Below are positions 6,262 through 14,011 of a stretch of 34,413 nucleotides of DNA, piece by piece; the stretch's first letter is position 1; every line of letters begins with the position of its first letter. Both the position numbers and the translations under genes were made by a program. This DNA is from Deltaproteobacteria bacterium (GTDB taxonomy: Bacteria > Myxococcota_A > UBA9160 > G020347605). The notes beneath the pieces were generated by a model. That model saw only the letters and a program-made list of their open reading frames with translations, had not been told where the DNA came from and ran no database searches. Location of the stretch: the NCBI GenBank assembly GCA_020347605.1, contig CP070734.1, positions 2,416,315 to 2,450,727 of the forward strand, written 5' to 3'.

Positions 6262-8340
6262 GTGGCCGCACGACGTTCCAGAACCGGGCCCCGCAGCAAG
6301 GCCGATTGCGATTTCCTGGCGGAGGCGGAGGAGATCCTCGAGCGGCTCCGCGCCGACCTCGCCGACCTCGTCGATCAGCGCGCGAGCGGCTCGATCCAGC
6401 CGGACACGGTAAACGGCTTGTTTCGCTCGGCGCACTCCCTCAAGGGTCTCGCCGGAATGTTCGGCTTCGACGCGCTTTCGGACCTCGCGCATCACCTCGA
6501 GGACCTGCTGGACGCCATGCGGCTGGGTCGCGTGCCGGTCGACCGAGCGGCCTCCGATCTGCTCGAAGACGTGGTTCGCCGCATCGCCGCGGCGCTGGCG
6601 CGGCTCGACGGAAGTGCCGCACCCGACCTCGAGGGCGCCGCGAATCTGGTCTCGCAGATGCGTGCGTTCAGCGCCGCGGCGAGCGAGCCGGTCGGGGACG
6701 CGCTCGACCCCCTCGACCTCGATCCATCGGTGATCCGCGCCCTGACCGAGTACGAGGAGCATCGGCTCCGCGACAGCATCCGCCGCGGTCGCCGCATCCT
6801 GATGGTGGAGGCGACCTTCGAGGTGCTCTCGTTCGACGAGGGCCTGGCGGAGCTGGCGCAAGACGTGCGCGAAGTGGGCGAGCTGCTCTCGACGCTGCCC
6901 TCACCGGGCGCGGCGCCCGAGTCGCAGATCCGTTTTGGCCTGCTGGTGGCGAGCGACCTCACGGCGCCTGAGCTGGCGCGGCGCGTCGAGCGGATGCATG
7001 CGACCGCGCGCATCGTGCGGGAGCCCCGGGTCGAGGGTGCCCCGAGCTCCGCGACGCGGGACGCGCGCGGCGCGGCGGAGCCGACGGCGCCGTCGCCCGG
7101 CGACACGGCTCGATCGGGTGACGACGTCGCGATCGAATCGCTGCGTTCGATCAGCGAGACGGTTCGCGTCGACATCCGCAAGCTCGACGAGCTCATGAAC
7201 CTGGTGGGCGAGCTCGGCGTGCAGCGGGCAGCGCTCGCCCGGATCGTCGAAGGCCTGCGCTGCGAAGGCGGCGTCGCGCAGCTGGCGTCGGACGCGGAGA
7301 AGGTGCACAAGGCGATCGACCGCAAGCTTCAGGAACTGCAGGCCCGCGTGCTCGACGTGCGCATGGTGCCGCTGCGACAGGTCTTCGAGAAGCTGTCTCG
7401 CATCGTGCGTCGCCTGCGCCGCGACCTCGGCAAGGACGTTCGCCTCGAGCTGCGGGGTGCGGATACCGAGCTCGACAAGTGGATCGTCGAGGGCCTCTGC
7501 GACGCGCTCGTCCACGTGGTGCGCAACGCCTTCGACCACGGCATCGAGCCGCCCCAGGAGCGGCTCGCGGCCGGGAAGCCCGCGCAGGGCACGATCCGGA
7601 TCGAGGCGTTCCAGCGCGGCAATCGCGTCGTCGTCCAGGTCTCCGACGACGGGCGCGGCATCGACGTGGCGGCCGTGCGGGGACGGGCCGAGGCGCTCGG
7701 CCTCGTTCCTCCGGACCGGACCCTGGCCCGCAAGCAGGCCCTCGAGCTGATCCTGCTGCCCGGCCTGTCGACCCGCGACGAGGTCACGGAGACGAGCGGG
7801 CGCGGCGTCGGCATGGATGTCGTGCACACGAACCTCGCGTCGCTGGCGGGCGTGGTGGACGTGGATTCGACGCCGGGCCGCGGATCGACGATCTCGATGA
7901 CGCTGCCCATCACGCTGGCGATCCTCCAGGTGCTGGTCGTGCGCGTCGCGGAGCAGTGCTTCGCCGTACCGATGAATTCGGTGTTGGAGGCGATCGCGCT
8001 CGGTGCGAGCGACCTCCAGTACAGCGGCGGGCAGCAGGTGCTGAACCTGCGCGGCGAGGCGCTGCCGCTCCGCTGGCTCGGTCGGGAGCTCGGAGTCGGC
8101 GAACCGACCGGGGATGCGAAACCGTTCGTCGTGGTCGTACAGGTCGGCGATTCGCGGATCGGGCTCCTCGTAGACGAGCTCCTCGCGGAGCAGGATGCGG
8201 TCATCAAGCCGATCCAGGGCCCGGTCCAACAGATCCCCGGGATCGCGGGCGCGACCGAGTTCGGTGAAGGCGGCGCGGTCCTCGTTCTCGACGTCGCGGC
8301 GATCGTGCACGACGCGCGGGCGCGGAGGGACGCGGCGTGA
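6262..8340 (+). CDS. cheA: chemotaxis histidine kinase CheA
   Basis: A 692-residue CheA. Domains in order: HPt with phosphorylated His58 in SAHSLKG; a variable middle region (about 150-255) that may be a P2-like receiver-docking domain; the dimerisation domain from about 300 (IRKLDELMNLVGELG); HATPase with the N box VVRNAFDHGIE near 419, then DDGRGID and GRGVGMDVV; and a CheW-like domain from about 549 to the end. The start must be GTG 6262, because an in-frame TAG lies at 6253-6255 and the HPt helix begins within 20 residues; no clear ribosome-binding site is seen. Its stop overlaps the first cheW (GTGA). It is expected to phosphorylate a CheY encoded elsewhere. Confidence 0.95.
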   Translation: MAARRSRTGPRSKADCDFLAEAEEILERLRADLADLVDQRASGSIQPDTVNGLFRSAHSLKGLAGMFGFDALSDLAHHLEDLLDAMRLGRVPVDRAASDLLEDVVRRIAAALARLDGSAAPDLEGAANLVSQMRAFSAAASEPVGDALDPLDLDPSVIRALTEYEEHRLRDSIRRGRRILMVEATFEVLSFDEGLAELAQDVREVGELLSTLPSPGAAPESQIRFGLLVASDLTAPELARRVERMHATARIVREPRVEGAPSSATRDARGAAEPTAPSPGDTARSGDDVAIESLRSISETVRVDIRKLDELMNLVGELGVQRAALARIVEGLRCEGGVAQLASDAEKVHKAIDRKLQELQARVLDVRMVPLRQVFEKLSRIVRRLRRDLGKDVRLELRGADTELDKWIVEGLCDALVHVVRNAFDHGIEPPQERLAAGKPAQGTIRIEAFQRGNRVVVQVSDDGRGIDVAAVRGRAEALGLVPPDRTLARKQALELILLPGLSTRDEVTETSGRGVGMDVVHTNLASLAGVVDVDSTPGRGSTISMTLPITLAILQVLVVRVAEQCFAVPMNSVLEAIALGASDLQYSGGQQVLNLRGEALPLRWLGRELGVGEPTGDAKPFVVVVQVGDSRIGLLVDELLAEQDAVIKPIQGPVQQIPGIAGATEFGEGGAVLVLDVAAIVHDARARRDAA

Positions 8341-8873
8341 CCGAACGGAGCTCGGCACCCGTGCCGCGCCACGGCGCGCGCGGATCCGGTTGGGAGGAGC
8401 TCGCCCGCGCCTCGGCGCGCGTCTATGCCGAACGCTCCGATCCGGAACTCGAGATTCGCGAACTGCTCGTGTTCCGACTCGAAGCGGAACGCCTCGCGAT
8501 TCCGGTCGAACGGGTGCGCGAGATCGTGCGGATGCGACCGATCACCCGGCTTCCGCGGGTGACCGGGCCGGTGTTGGGCGTCGTCTCGCTGCGCGGCGAG
8601 ATCATCCAGGTGATCGACCTCCGTCAACGCCTCGCGCTGCCGCCGGCCGAGCCGGGGCGCGCGAGTCGGATCGTGGTGCTGCACGGCGAGGATGGACGTC
8701 TGGCCGGGGTTCGGGTCGACGAGGTGACGCAGGTGATCCGGGTGGGAGAGGCCGAGCTCCGGCCGGCCGCCCTCGCGGAGTCTGCGCCGATCGAAGCGCG
8801 GTTCGCGTGCGGTCGCGAATTCGTGTCGGTGATCGATGTCGGGAGGGTGCTCCAGCTCGATGACGATGGCTGA
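8337..8873 (+). CDS. cheW: chemotaxis coupling protein CheW (first copy)
   Basis: A 178-residue CheW-domain protein that couples CheA to receptor arrays. GTG 8337 overlaps the cheA stop. After a 35-residue N-terminal extension comes the CheW core: LLVFRLEAERLAIPVERVREIVRM, then PRVTGPVLGVVSLRGEIIQVIDLR, VVLHGEDGRLAGVRVDEV, and a C-terminal EFVSVIDVGRVL. The conserved VVSLRGE..PVIDLR-type motif is intact. It is followed by a second CheW that overlaps its end, so this receptor array may use two different couplers. Confidence 0.93.
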   Translation: MTERSSAPVPRHGARGSGWEELARASARVYAERSDPELEIRELLVFRLEAERLAIPVERVREIVRMRPITRLPRVTGPVLGVVSLRGEIIQVIDLRQRLALPPAEPGRASRIVVLHGEDGRLAGVRVDEVTQVIRVGEAELRPAALAESAPIEARFACGREFVSVIDVGRVLQLDDDG

Positions 8874-9354
8874 CGCAATCTCCGAGCGGGGCGCGCAGCC
8901 CGATTGGCTGGCCCGGTTCGAGGCCGGGGGACGCGTCTACGCGCTCGACGTGCGGCAGATCCGCGAGATCATACGCGGCCGCGAGCTCCTGCCGCTGCCG
9001 GGAGCCCCGTCGCTGATCGAAGGCGTCGCGGAGCTGCGCGGCGTCGTGCTGCCGGTCGTCGACCTCGGGCGGGTGCTCGGCGGCGAACCGGTGCCCGCCT
9101 CACCCGCGGCGCGGATCGCGATCGTCCAGCTCGGCGAGCTGGTCTTCGGATTGCGGGTCGCCGCGGCCTACGACGTCGTGCCGCTCGATCCGGCGGCCCG
9201 CGACCGCTCACCGCTGCTGACGTCGCGAGCCGGCGACGCGCTGGTGCACGCCGTGGCGCGCCGACCGGGATCTCCGCCGGACCTCGTCCTGTCGCTCGAG
9301 CAGCTGGTCGAGCGCGTCTACGGCTCGGCCGGGTCGCCGGAGGTGCAGTCGTGA
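8860..9354 (+). CDS. chemotaxis coupling protein CheW (second copy)
   Basis: A 164-residue CheW-domain protein: FEAGGRVYALDVRQIREIIRG, then LIEGVAELRGVVLPVVDLGRVLGG, IAIVQLGELVFGLRVAAAYDVV, and a C-terminal segment. It is more diverged from the standard than the first copy. ATG 8860 is chosen because a GGGAGG sequence (8841-8846) precedes it; ATG 8836 in the same frame would put the ribosome-binding site inside the gene. It overlaps the end of the first cheW, and its stop overlaps the GTG of the mcp gene. Confidence 0.88.
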   Translation: MTMADAISERGAQPDWLARFEAGGRVYALDVRQIREIIRGRELLPLPGAPSLIEGVAELRGVVLPVVDLGRVLGGEPVPASPAARIAIVQLGELVFGLRVAAAYDVVPLDPAARDRSPLLTSRAGDALVHAVARRPGSPPDLVLSLEQLVERVYGSAGSPEVQS

Positions 9355-11936
9355 GCCGGCGCGAATCGACGCCGCGCGCGCGGCTCAGCGGGCGACGGGC
9401 GCACGGCCAGATCGTCGCGTACACGGCCGCGGTCCCGCTGCTCGCCGTGCTGTTGATCTCGCCGTACCTCGGTGCGCTGCTTCGCCTGTCCCCGGAAGAG
9501 TGGCACGCATTCGCAGCGATCGTCGCGGTGACCTTCGTGGTGCTCGTGATCACTGCGGACCGGATCAATCGGCGGCTTCACCGCCCGATCGCCCGCGCGC
9601 TGGATCGGATCGGGGCCGCCAGCGCGACCTCCGAGGACATCCGCGCGGGCTTTGCGGCGGTGGCGAACTTTCCGCGCGCGGGCTTCCTGTGCGGCTGCGC
9701 GCTCTGGCCGGTCGGCAGCGCGTGCGTCGGACTGGCAATGTACGCCCATTTCGAGGACCTGAGCGCGTTCAGCGCGCAGGTGATGTTCCTGGCCGGCAGC
9801 TGCGGTGGCCTGGTGTCGATGGTCTTCTTCTACTACGGCATCAAGCGCGGTCTGGAGCCACTCCGGATCGAACTGGCCGCGCGAATCGCCGACCCGCGCG
9901 AGAGACACGCGCTGGTGCGGCCGATATCGATCAAGCGGAAGCTGCTCGTCTCCGTGACCGCCGTGACCCTCCTAACGGTGTCGTTCAGCGTGGTGCTGGC
10001 CCAGGTGCGCACGGCCCGCGCGATCGAGCGCCACACGACCGACGCCCAGCGACGGGTTCTGGCGCGCGCTACGCGTGCGCTCGGCGCCGGCAATCCGGAC
10101 CTCGACGCCGCGCTCGGCGTCGTGGAGAGCTTCGCGGTCTCGACACGTCTCGTACTGCTGGATGCCGACGCCAGCCGGGTCGTGGACGGTCCCGCCGGTG
10201 CGCTGACCGCGGGTGAGATCCGCGCCATCCGCGAAATCGGAGCCGACCGCGGCGACAGCACCTCGTTCGACTCACCGAACGTGCTCGCGTGGGAGCGGCT
10301 GCCGCGCGACGGGCGGGTCCTCGTCTCGATTACACCCTGGAACGACGCGTGGGCGTCGGTCGGCGACGCGCGCTCCGTGTTCGGGGCTCTGCTCGCGGTC
10401 TCCGTCGTGCTGGCCGTCGGCATCGCGTACCTGGCGGCCGACGATGTCTCGCGCCCCACTGGGACGCTGCGCGCGGCGGCCGAGCGGATCGCATCCGGCG
10501 ATCTCACCCGCGCCGCCGGCTTCGAAACGGACGACGAGCTGGGAACGCTGGCGCGTTCGTTCGAGCGCATGGCGCTGGAGCTTCGCGCGATGCTGGGCGA
10601 CGTCGCGCGCACCGCGGATCGCGTCGACGCGGCCGCGCTGAAGGCGGCCGGCTTCACCGAGAGCGTCGTCCAGAAGAGCGCCGAGCAGGCCGAGCACACG
10701 GACCGATCGCGCGTATCCATGGACGGCATCAACGAGCGCGCGCGCGAGATCGCGTCGTCGGCTCAGGGCCTTCGCTCCACCGCCGAGATGTCCGCGGACG
10801 CCGTCCTCGAGCTGGGCGTCGCCACCGGCGATCTGAACGAGAGCGCGGGCGTGCTGTCCGCAAAGGTCCAGGAGGTCTCGACCTCGATCGAGCAGCTGGT
10901 CGAGAGCGCGCGACGGGTCGGCCAGAACACCGAGGGGCTCGGCATGGCTGCCGACGAGACGTCGTCGAGCGTGCAGCAGATGGCGATCTCGGTCCGCGAA
11001 GTGGATGCGAACGCCAGCGAGGTGTCCCAGCTGGCCAGGCGCATGGTGGGCGCGGCCGACAGCGGCCGCGAGCGCGTGCGCGAGACGATCGCCGGCATGG
11101 AGGCGATTCGCGAGGCCACCGCGACCGCCGAGCGCGTGATCCGCGGTCTCGGTCGCCGCTCCGAGGAGATCGGCACGATCCTGAACGTGATCGACGACGT
11201 CGCCGACGAGACGTCTCTACTCGCGCTCAACGCGGCGATCATCGCCGCGCAGGCCGGCGACAACGGACGCTCGTTCTCGGTGGTGGCCGACGAGATCAAG
11301 GACCTTGCCGATCGCGTGCTCCGCAGCACCAAGGAGATCGGCGACGTGATCCGGGCGGTCCAGGCCGAGAGCAGCAATGCGATCGGCGCGATCGAGCGGG
11401 GTGCGCGCAGCGTACACCGGGGTGTCGAGCTCTCCGCCGAGGCCGGCGTCGCCCTCGAAGAGATCACCAGCGCAGCGCGTGCCAGTGGATCGCGCATCGA
11501 CGAGATCGTGCTGGCGATGCGCGCACAGACGCAGTCGGCGAATCACGTGGTCGAGCTGATGGCGCGGGTCAACGCCGGCATCGGCGAAATCCGGGCCGCG
11601 GGTCGGGACCAGGATCGGGACCACGTCGTGGTGCTGTCCGGCGTGCGTGCCATGCACGACGTGGCGGTGCAGGTGGGCGGAACGGCCGAGCAGCAATCGC
11701 TCGGAGTCGGGCGGATTCGCGAGGGCAGCGAGGCGACGCGGGAGTGGGTGGGGCGCATCCACGCGACGCTGCAGGAGCAGTCGGACGCGTGTGGGCGGGC
11801 CGCCGACTTCCTGGAGCGCGTCACCGCGCACGCGCGCTCGAACGAAGAGTCGGCGAGGCGCATCGGCGAGGCGATGCGCGAGCTACAGGGTCAGGCGGAG
11901 CGGCTGCGCGAGGGCGTGCAGCGCTTCTGCATCTAG
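9351..11936 (+). CDS. methyl-accepting chemotaxis protein with six predicted membrane spans
   Basis: An 861-residue chemoreceptor starting at GTG 9351, overlapping the cheW stop. Hydrophobic segments lie at about residues 21-42, 53-69, 111-131, 144-163, 198-217 and 340-358. The stretch between the last two (about 120 residues) could be the periplasmic sensing part. A HAMP domain (about 360-412) follows, then a long methyl-helix coiled coil. The signalling tip at about 610-650 reads VADETSLLALNAAIIAAQAG, with the conserved LLALNAAI and GRSFSVVADEI. The Ile-Ile-Ala-Ala-Gln tip variant resembles receptors of Myxococcus-type systems. There is no CheR-binding pentapeptide at the C terminus. The ligand is unknown. 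Confidence 0.93.
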   Translation: MSRRESTPRARLSGRRAHGQIVAYTAAVPLLAVLLISPYLGALLRLSPEEWHAFAAIVAVTFVVLVITADRINRRLHRPIARALDRIGAASATSEDIRAGFAAVANFPRAGFLCGCALWPVGSACVGLAMYAHFEDLSAFSAQVMFLAGSCGGLVSMVFFYYGIKRGLEPLRIELAARIADPRERHALVRPISIKRKLLVSVTAVTLLTVSFSVVLAQVRTARAIERHTTDAQRRVLARATRALGAGNPDLDAALGVVESFAVSTRLVLLDADASRVVDGPAGALTAGEIRAIREIGADRGDSTSFDSPNVLAWERLPRDGRVLVSITPWNDAWASVGDARSVFGALLAVSVVLAVGIAYLAADDVSRPTGTLRAAAERIASGDLTRAAGFETDDELGTLARSFERMALELRAMLGDVARTADRVDAAALKAAGFTESVVQKSAEQAEHTDRSRVSMDGINERAREIASSAQGLRSTAEMSADAVLELGVATGDLNESAGVLSAKVQEVSTSIEQLVESARRVGQNTEGLGMAADETSSSVQQMAISVREVDANASEVSQLARRMVGAADSGRERVRETIAGMEAIREATATAERVIRGLGRRSEEIGTILNVIDDVADETSLLALNAAIIAAQAGDNGRSFSVVADEIKDLADRVLRSTKEIGDVIRAVQAESSNAIGAIERGARSVHRGVELSAEAGVALEEITSAARASGSRIDEIVLAMRAQTQSANHVVELMARVNAGIGEIRAAGRDQDRDHVVVLSGVRAMHDVAVQVGGTAEQQSLGVGRIREGSEATREWVGRIHATLQEQSDACGRAADFLERVTAHARSNEESARRIGEAMRELQGQAERLREGVQRFCI

Positions 11937-12050
11937 GGTGTTCGAGCCGGGGGAGCGCGACGTGCGGGTTGCAGGGATCGGAGAGGGACGGGAGGCGATT
12001 CCGAGCCGACTCGACGCCGGCTGGCGAGCGCGAGAGAAGGGAGCCACGGC

Positions 12051-13034
12051 ATGATTGCAGCGTGCCCGAAGTGCGCGACTCGATATCGGATCGACGATCA
12101 ACACGCGCAACCGCAAGGCGTGCGCCTGAAGTGCAGCCGCTGTCAGGCCGTGTTCCGCGTCTGGCCGCCCGCGGCCGCAACGCCCGAGCCGGTGCCCGCC
12201 GAACCTCCGCCGGCGCCGGTCGAGACCGCGACGGCGCGGCCGCCCGATCGGTCCGCGTCGACCCCCGCCGAGGGCCCCGCGGTCGCGAAGCGGGCTTCTC
12301 CCGCGACCGATCGGCGAGCGGAGATCGACCCGCAGAAGCTGGTCCTGGTCGCCGATCCGGAGGCGGCTTCGTGCAAGGCGACGGCGCGCGCGCTCGAATC
12401 CTGGGGACTGCACGCGTTCACGGCGGCGGACGGCGTGGAGGCCATCCTCGCGATTCAACGCCGGCTGCCCCGCACGGTGGTGCTGGACGCGGCGCTGCCG
12501 AAGATGTTCGGTTTCCAGGTCTGCGAGCTGGTGAAGCGCAACCAGAGCCTGTGCCACATCCAGGTGGTGCTGGTCGGCGCGATCCACGATCCGGAATGCC
12601 ACCGCAGGTCGCCCACGGAACTGTACGGGGCCGACGCCTACCTCGAGAAGCCGGATCTACCCGACGGTCTGCTCCCGATTCTCGCGGGCTTCGGGCTGCC
12701 GGTGGGCGCGGGCGCAACGCCGGCCGCGCAGGCGCCCCCGGCGCCGCGCGCCGTGGAGCCGGACGTCCGCCCGTCGCGGAGCGAGCCGGCGAGCCCGGCT
12801 CCGGCCGCTCCGGCGTCAACGCCGGTCGCGCCGGCCGCGGCGCCGCCCGCCGCTCCGCCCGCCGCTCCGGCTGCGGCCGAAGACCCCGCGCGGGCCGCCG
12901 GCCGTGCCGAGGCGGAGCGCCTCGCGCGCATCATCGTGTCCGACCTCGTGCTCTACAACGAGGACAAGTTCATGCGCGCCGTGGTCGCGGGGACGGTGGT
13001 CGAGTCGATGGACCCGGATCTCGACGAGGGTCGC
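12051..13034 (+). pseudogene. MJ0042 zinc-ribbon/receiver protein, 3' end lost at a joint
   Basis: Starts at ATG 12051 after GAGAGAAGGGAG. Residues 1-37 form an MJ0042-type zinc ribbon (CPKC near residue 5, CSRC near residue 27). A proline-rich linker precedes a receiver domain (about 100-220) with phosphoacceptor VVLDAALPKMFGF and a late LEKPDL. A second Ala/Pro-rich linker (PAAPPAAPPAAP) follows, then a conserved helical tail (RLARIIVSDLVLYNEDKF ... PDLDEGR). In complete relatives this tail continues; here the homology stops at about 13034, where the sequence becomes the antisense of rluD. The frame then stays open to 14135, giving a chimeric tail. It is therefore a truncated or broken gene, or an assembly artefact. 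Confidence 0.75.
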
Positions 13035-13736
13035 GGGCCCCAGCGGCTCCAGCGCGCGCCAGCGCAGCGCGGTGCGGCGTCCCCCGGCACGTGCGTCGAC
13101 GACGCGCACGCGCGCGGGGCGGTGGCGCGCCACCGCGAGGTGCAGCTCGACGCGGGCTTCTCCTTCGAGCGCGCCGAGCGCGATCGCCCGGTAGCGCTTG
13201 TCGATCCGGTGGGCGGCGAACGCATCCCGCAGCTGCCGAAACACCGGCTGCGTCGTGGCGAACACCACCACGCCCGAGGTGTCCACGTCGAGGCGGTGGA
13301 CCACGCCGCTGCGCAGCCCCGCCTCCCCCACGCCGCGGATCTCCGGATGCCGCGCCACGACGGCGCCGAGCAGCGTGCCCCGCTCGCCCGTGCGCAGCGG
13401 GTGGACCGGCACACCCGCGGGCTTCTCCACGGCCAGCCATCCCTCGCCGCGGGCGAGGACCCGCAGCGGCACCTCCGGCTCGGCGGGCACCGTCCGTGTG
13501 GCTCGCGACGTGAACGCGCCGACCTCGACCCGCACCGCGGGGGCCAGCCGCGCGCCCTTGGCCTTGCCGGAGACGGCGCGCCCGTCCACCGCGACGAGGC
13601 CCGCCGCCAGGATCTCGCGCGCCTCGTTGCGCGAGATCCCGAGCCGCTCCGACAGAAAGCGGTCCAGGCGAATGCCCGCGTCGGCAGAACGCACGCAGAG
13701 GCGCCGCGGCGTCTCGGATGCGCCGGATCCGCTCAC
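13014..13736 (-). pseudogene. RluD/RluA-family pseudouridine synthase, C-terminal end lost
   Basis: Starts at ATG 13736 (minus). An S4 RNA-binding domain (about residues 15-70: GIRLDRFLSERLGISRNEAR) precedes the pseudouridine synthase domain, with WLAVEKPAGVPVHP and the catalytic motif GVVHRLDVDTSG (Asp150). Family similarity runs to about residue 241 (ATLVEIR). The PRTGRTHQIRVHLxxLGHP segment that normally follows is missing; the frame instead runs into antisense of the MJ0042/receiver gene and stops near 12816. About 70-80 C-terminal residues of the fold are lost, so activity is doubtful. A misassembled joint is an alternative explanation. Confidence 0.8.
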
Positions 13737-13770
13737 GGGGGCAGTCTACCCAGGGCCGGGGCCGCTGCGC

Positions 13771-13799
13771 TTGACACCCCACGAGGCGTTCGTCAGGAT
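13771..13799 (+). promoter_or_regulatory. sigma-70-like promoter for the leader/synthase transcript
   Basis: TTGACA (13771-13776) is a perfect -35 box; after 17 bases there is CAGGAT (13794-13799), matching only three of six -10 positions. It lies in the divergent gap between rluD and the leader peptide. A start near 13806 would put the leader ATG (13816) only about 10 bases downstream, so either translation begins with a very short leader or the true start is further upstream. Confidence 0.4.
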
Positions 13800-13815
13800 C
13801 GACGCGAGGCGTTCG

Positions 13816-13908
13816 ATGAACACCGACGCGGTTCGGCTCCGCATCCCGGCGATTGCCACGATCGGCATCATCGACCCGCGGCCGCGGCCCGGGTCGGCCG
13901 GGCGCTGA
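13816..13908 (+). CDS. isoleucine-rich leader peptide (attenuation)
   Basis: A 30-codon ORF from ATG 13816 to TGA 13906-13908, with GAGG at 13806-13809 as a possible ribosome-binding site. The core RIPAIATIGIID has five Ile codons among 12, whereas Leu and Val appear once each in the whole peptide. It is followed 17 bases later by a strong terminator-like hairpin (13926-13955) and then by an acetyl-transferring synthase of the isoleucine/leucine pathway at 14012. This is the layout of transcription attenuation by ribosome stalling. Isoleucine enrichment suggests sensing of charged tRNA-Ile. Confidence 0.7.
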   Translation: MNTDAVRLRIPAIATIGIIDPRPRPGSAGR

Positions 13909-13938
13909 GCGACCGGGTCGTACCCACGAAGGCCGCGG
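13876..13938 (+). promoter_or_regulatory. possible antiterminator pairing of the attenuator
   Basis: CCGCGGCC at 13882-13889 (a second overlapping copy is at 13876-13883) can pair perfectly with GGCCGCGG at 13931-13938, which is the 5' arm of the terminator hairpin. The pairing element lies just after the Ile codons (13843-13872). A ribosome stalled on them would leave it free, which would prevent terminator formation. A competing short hairpin (CGACCC 13872-13877 with GGGTCG 13891-13896) could act as the pause structure. The pairing is visible in the sequence; its role is inferred. Confidence 0.5.
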
Positions 13939-13955
13939 TTCTCCGCGGCCTTCGT
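13926..13955 (+). terminator. attenuator/terminator hairpin before the synthase gene
   Basis: A 13-bp perfect stem (13926-13938 with 13943-13955) and a TTCT loop; it is followed by CGTCGTTGTG, which is only moderately T-rich. It is the strongest hairpin I noticed in the window, and it lies between the leader peptide stop and the start of the synthase gene on the plus strand. Confidence 0.7.
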
Positions 13956-14011
13956 CGTTGTGGGGCGGAGGTTGCGGAGGGGGCCCCGGCCACAGTCCGA
14001 GGTGAAACCCG

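Noticed and set aside
8836-8862. Upstream ATG 8836 as start of the second cheW
   Set aside because: It would place the GGGAGG ribosome-binding site inside the gene and add eight residues unlike CheW starts; ATG 8860 fits better.
11190-11280. Chemoreceptor tip with Ile-Ile-Ala-Ala-Gln instead of the common Glu-Ala-Ala-Arg form, as a sign of loss of function
   Set aside because: Similar tips occur in receptors of Myxococcus-type systems, and the rest of the signalling hairpin is intact.
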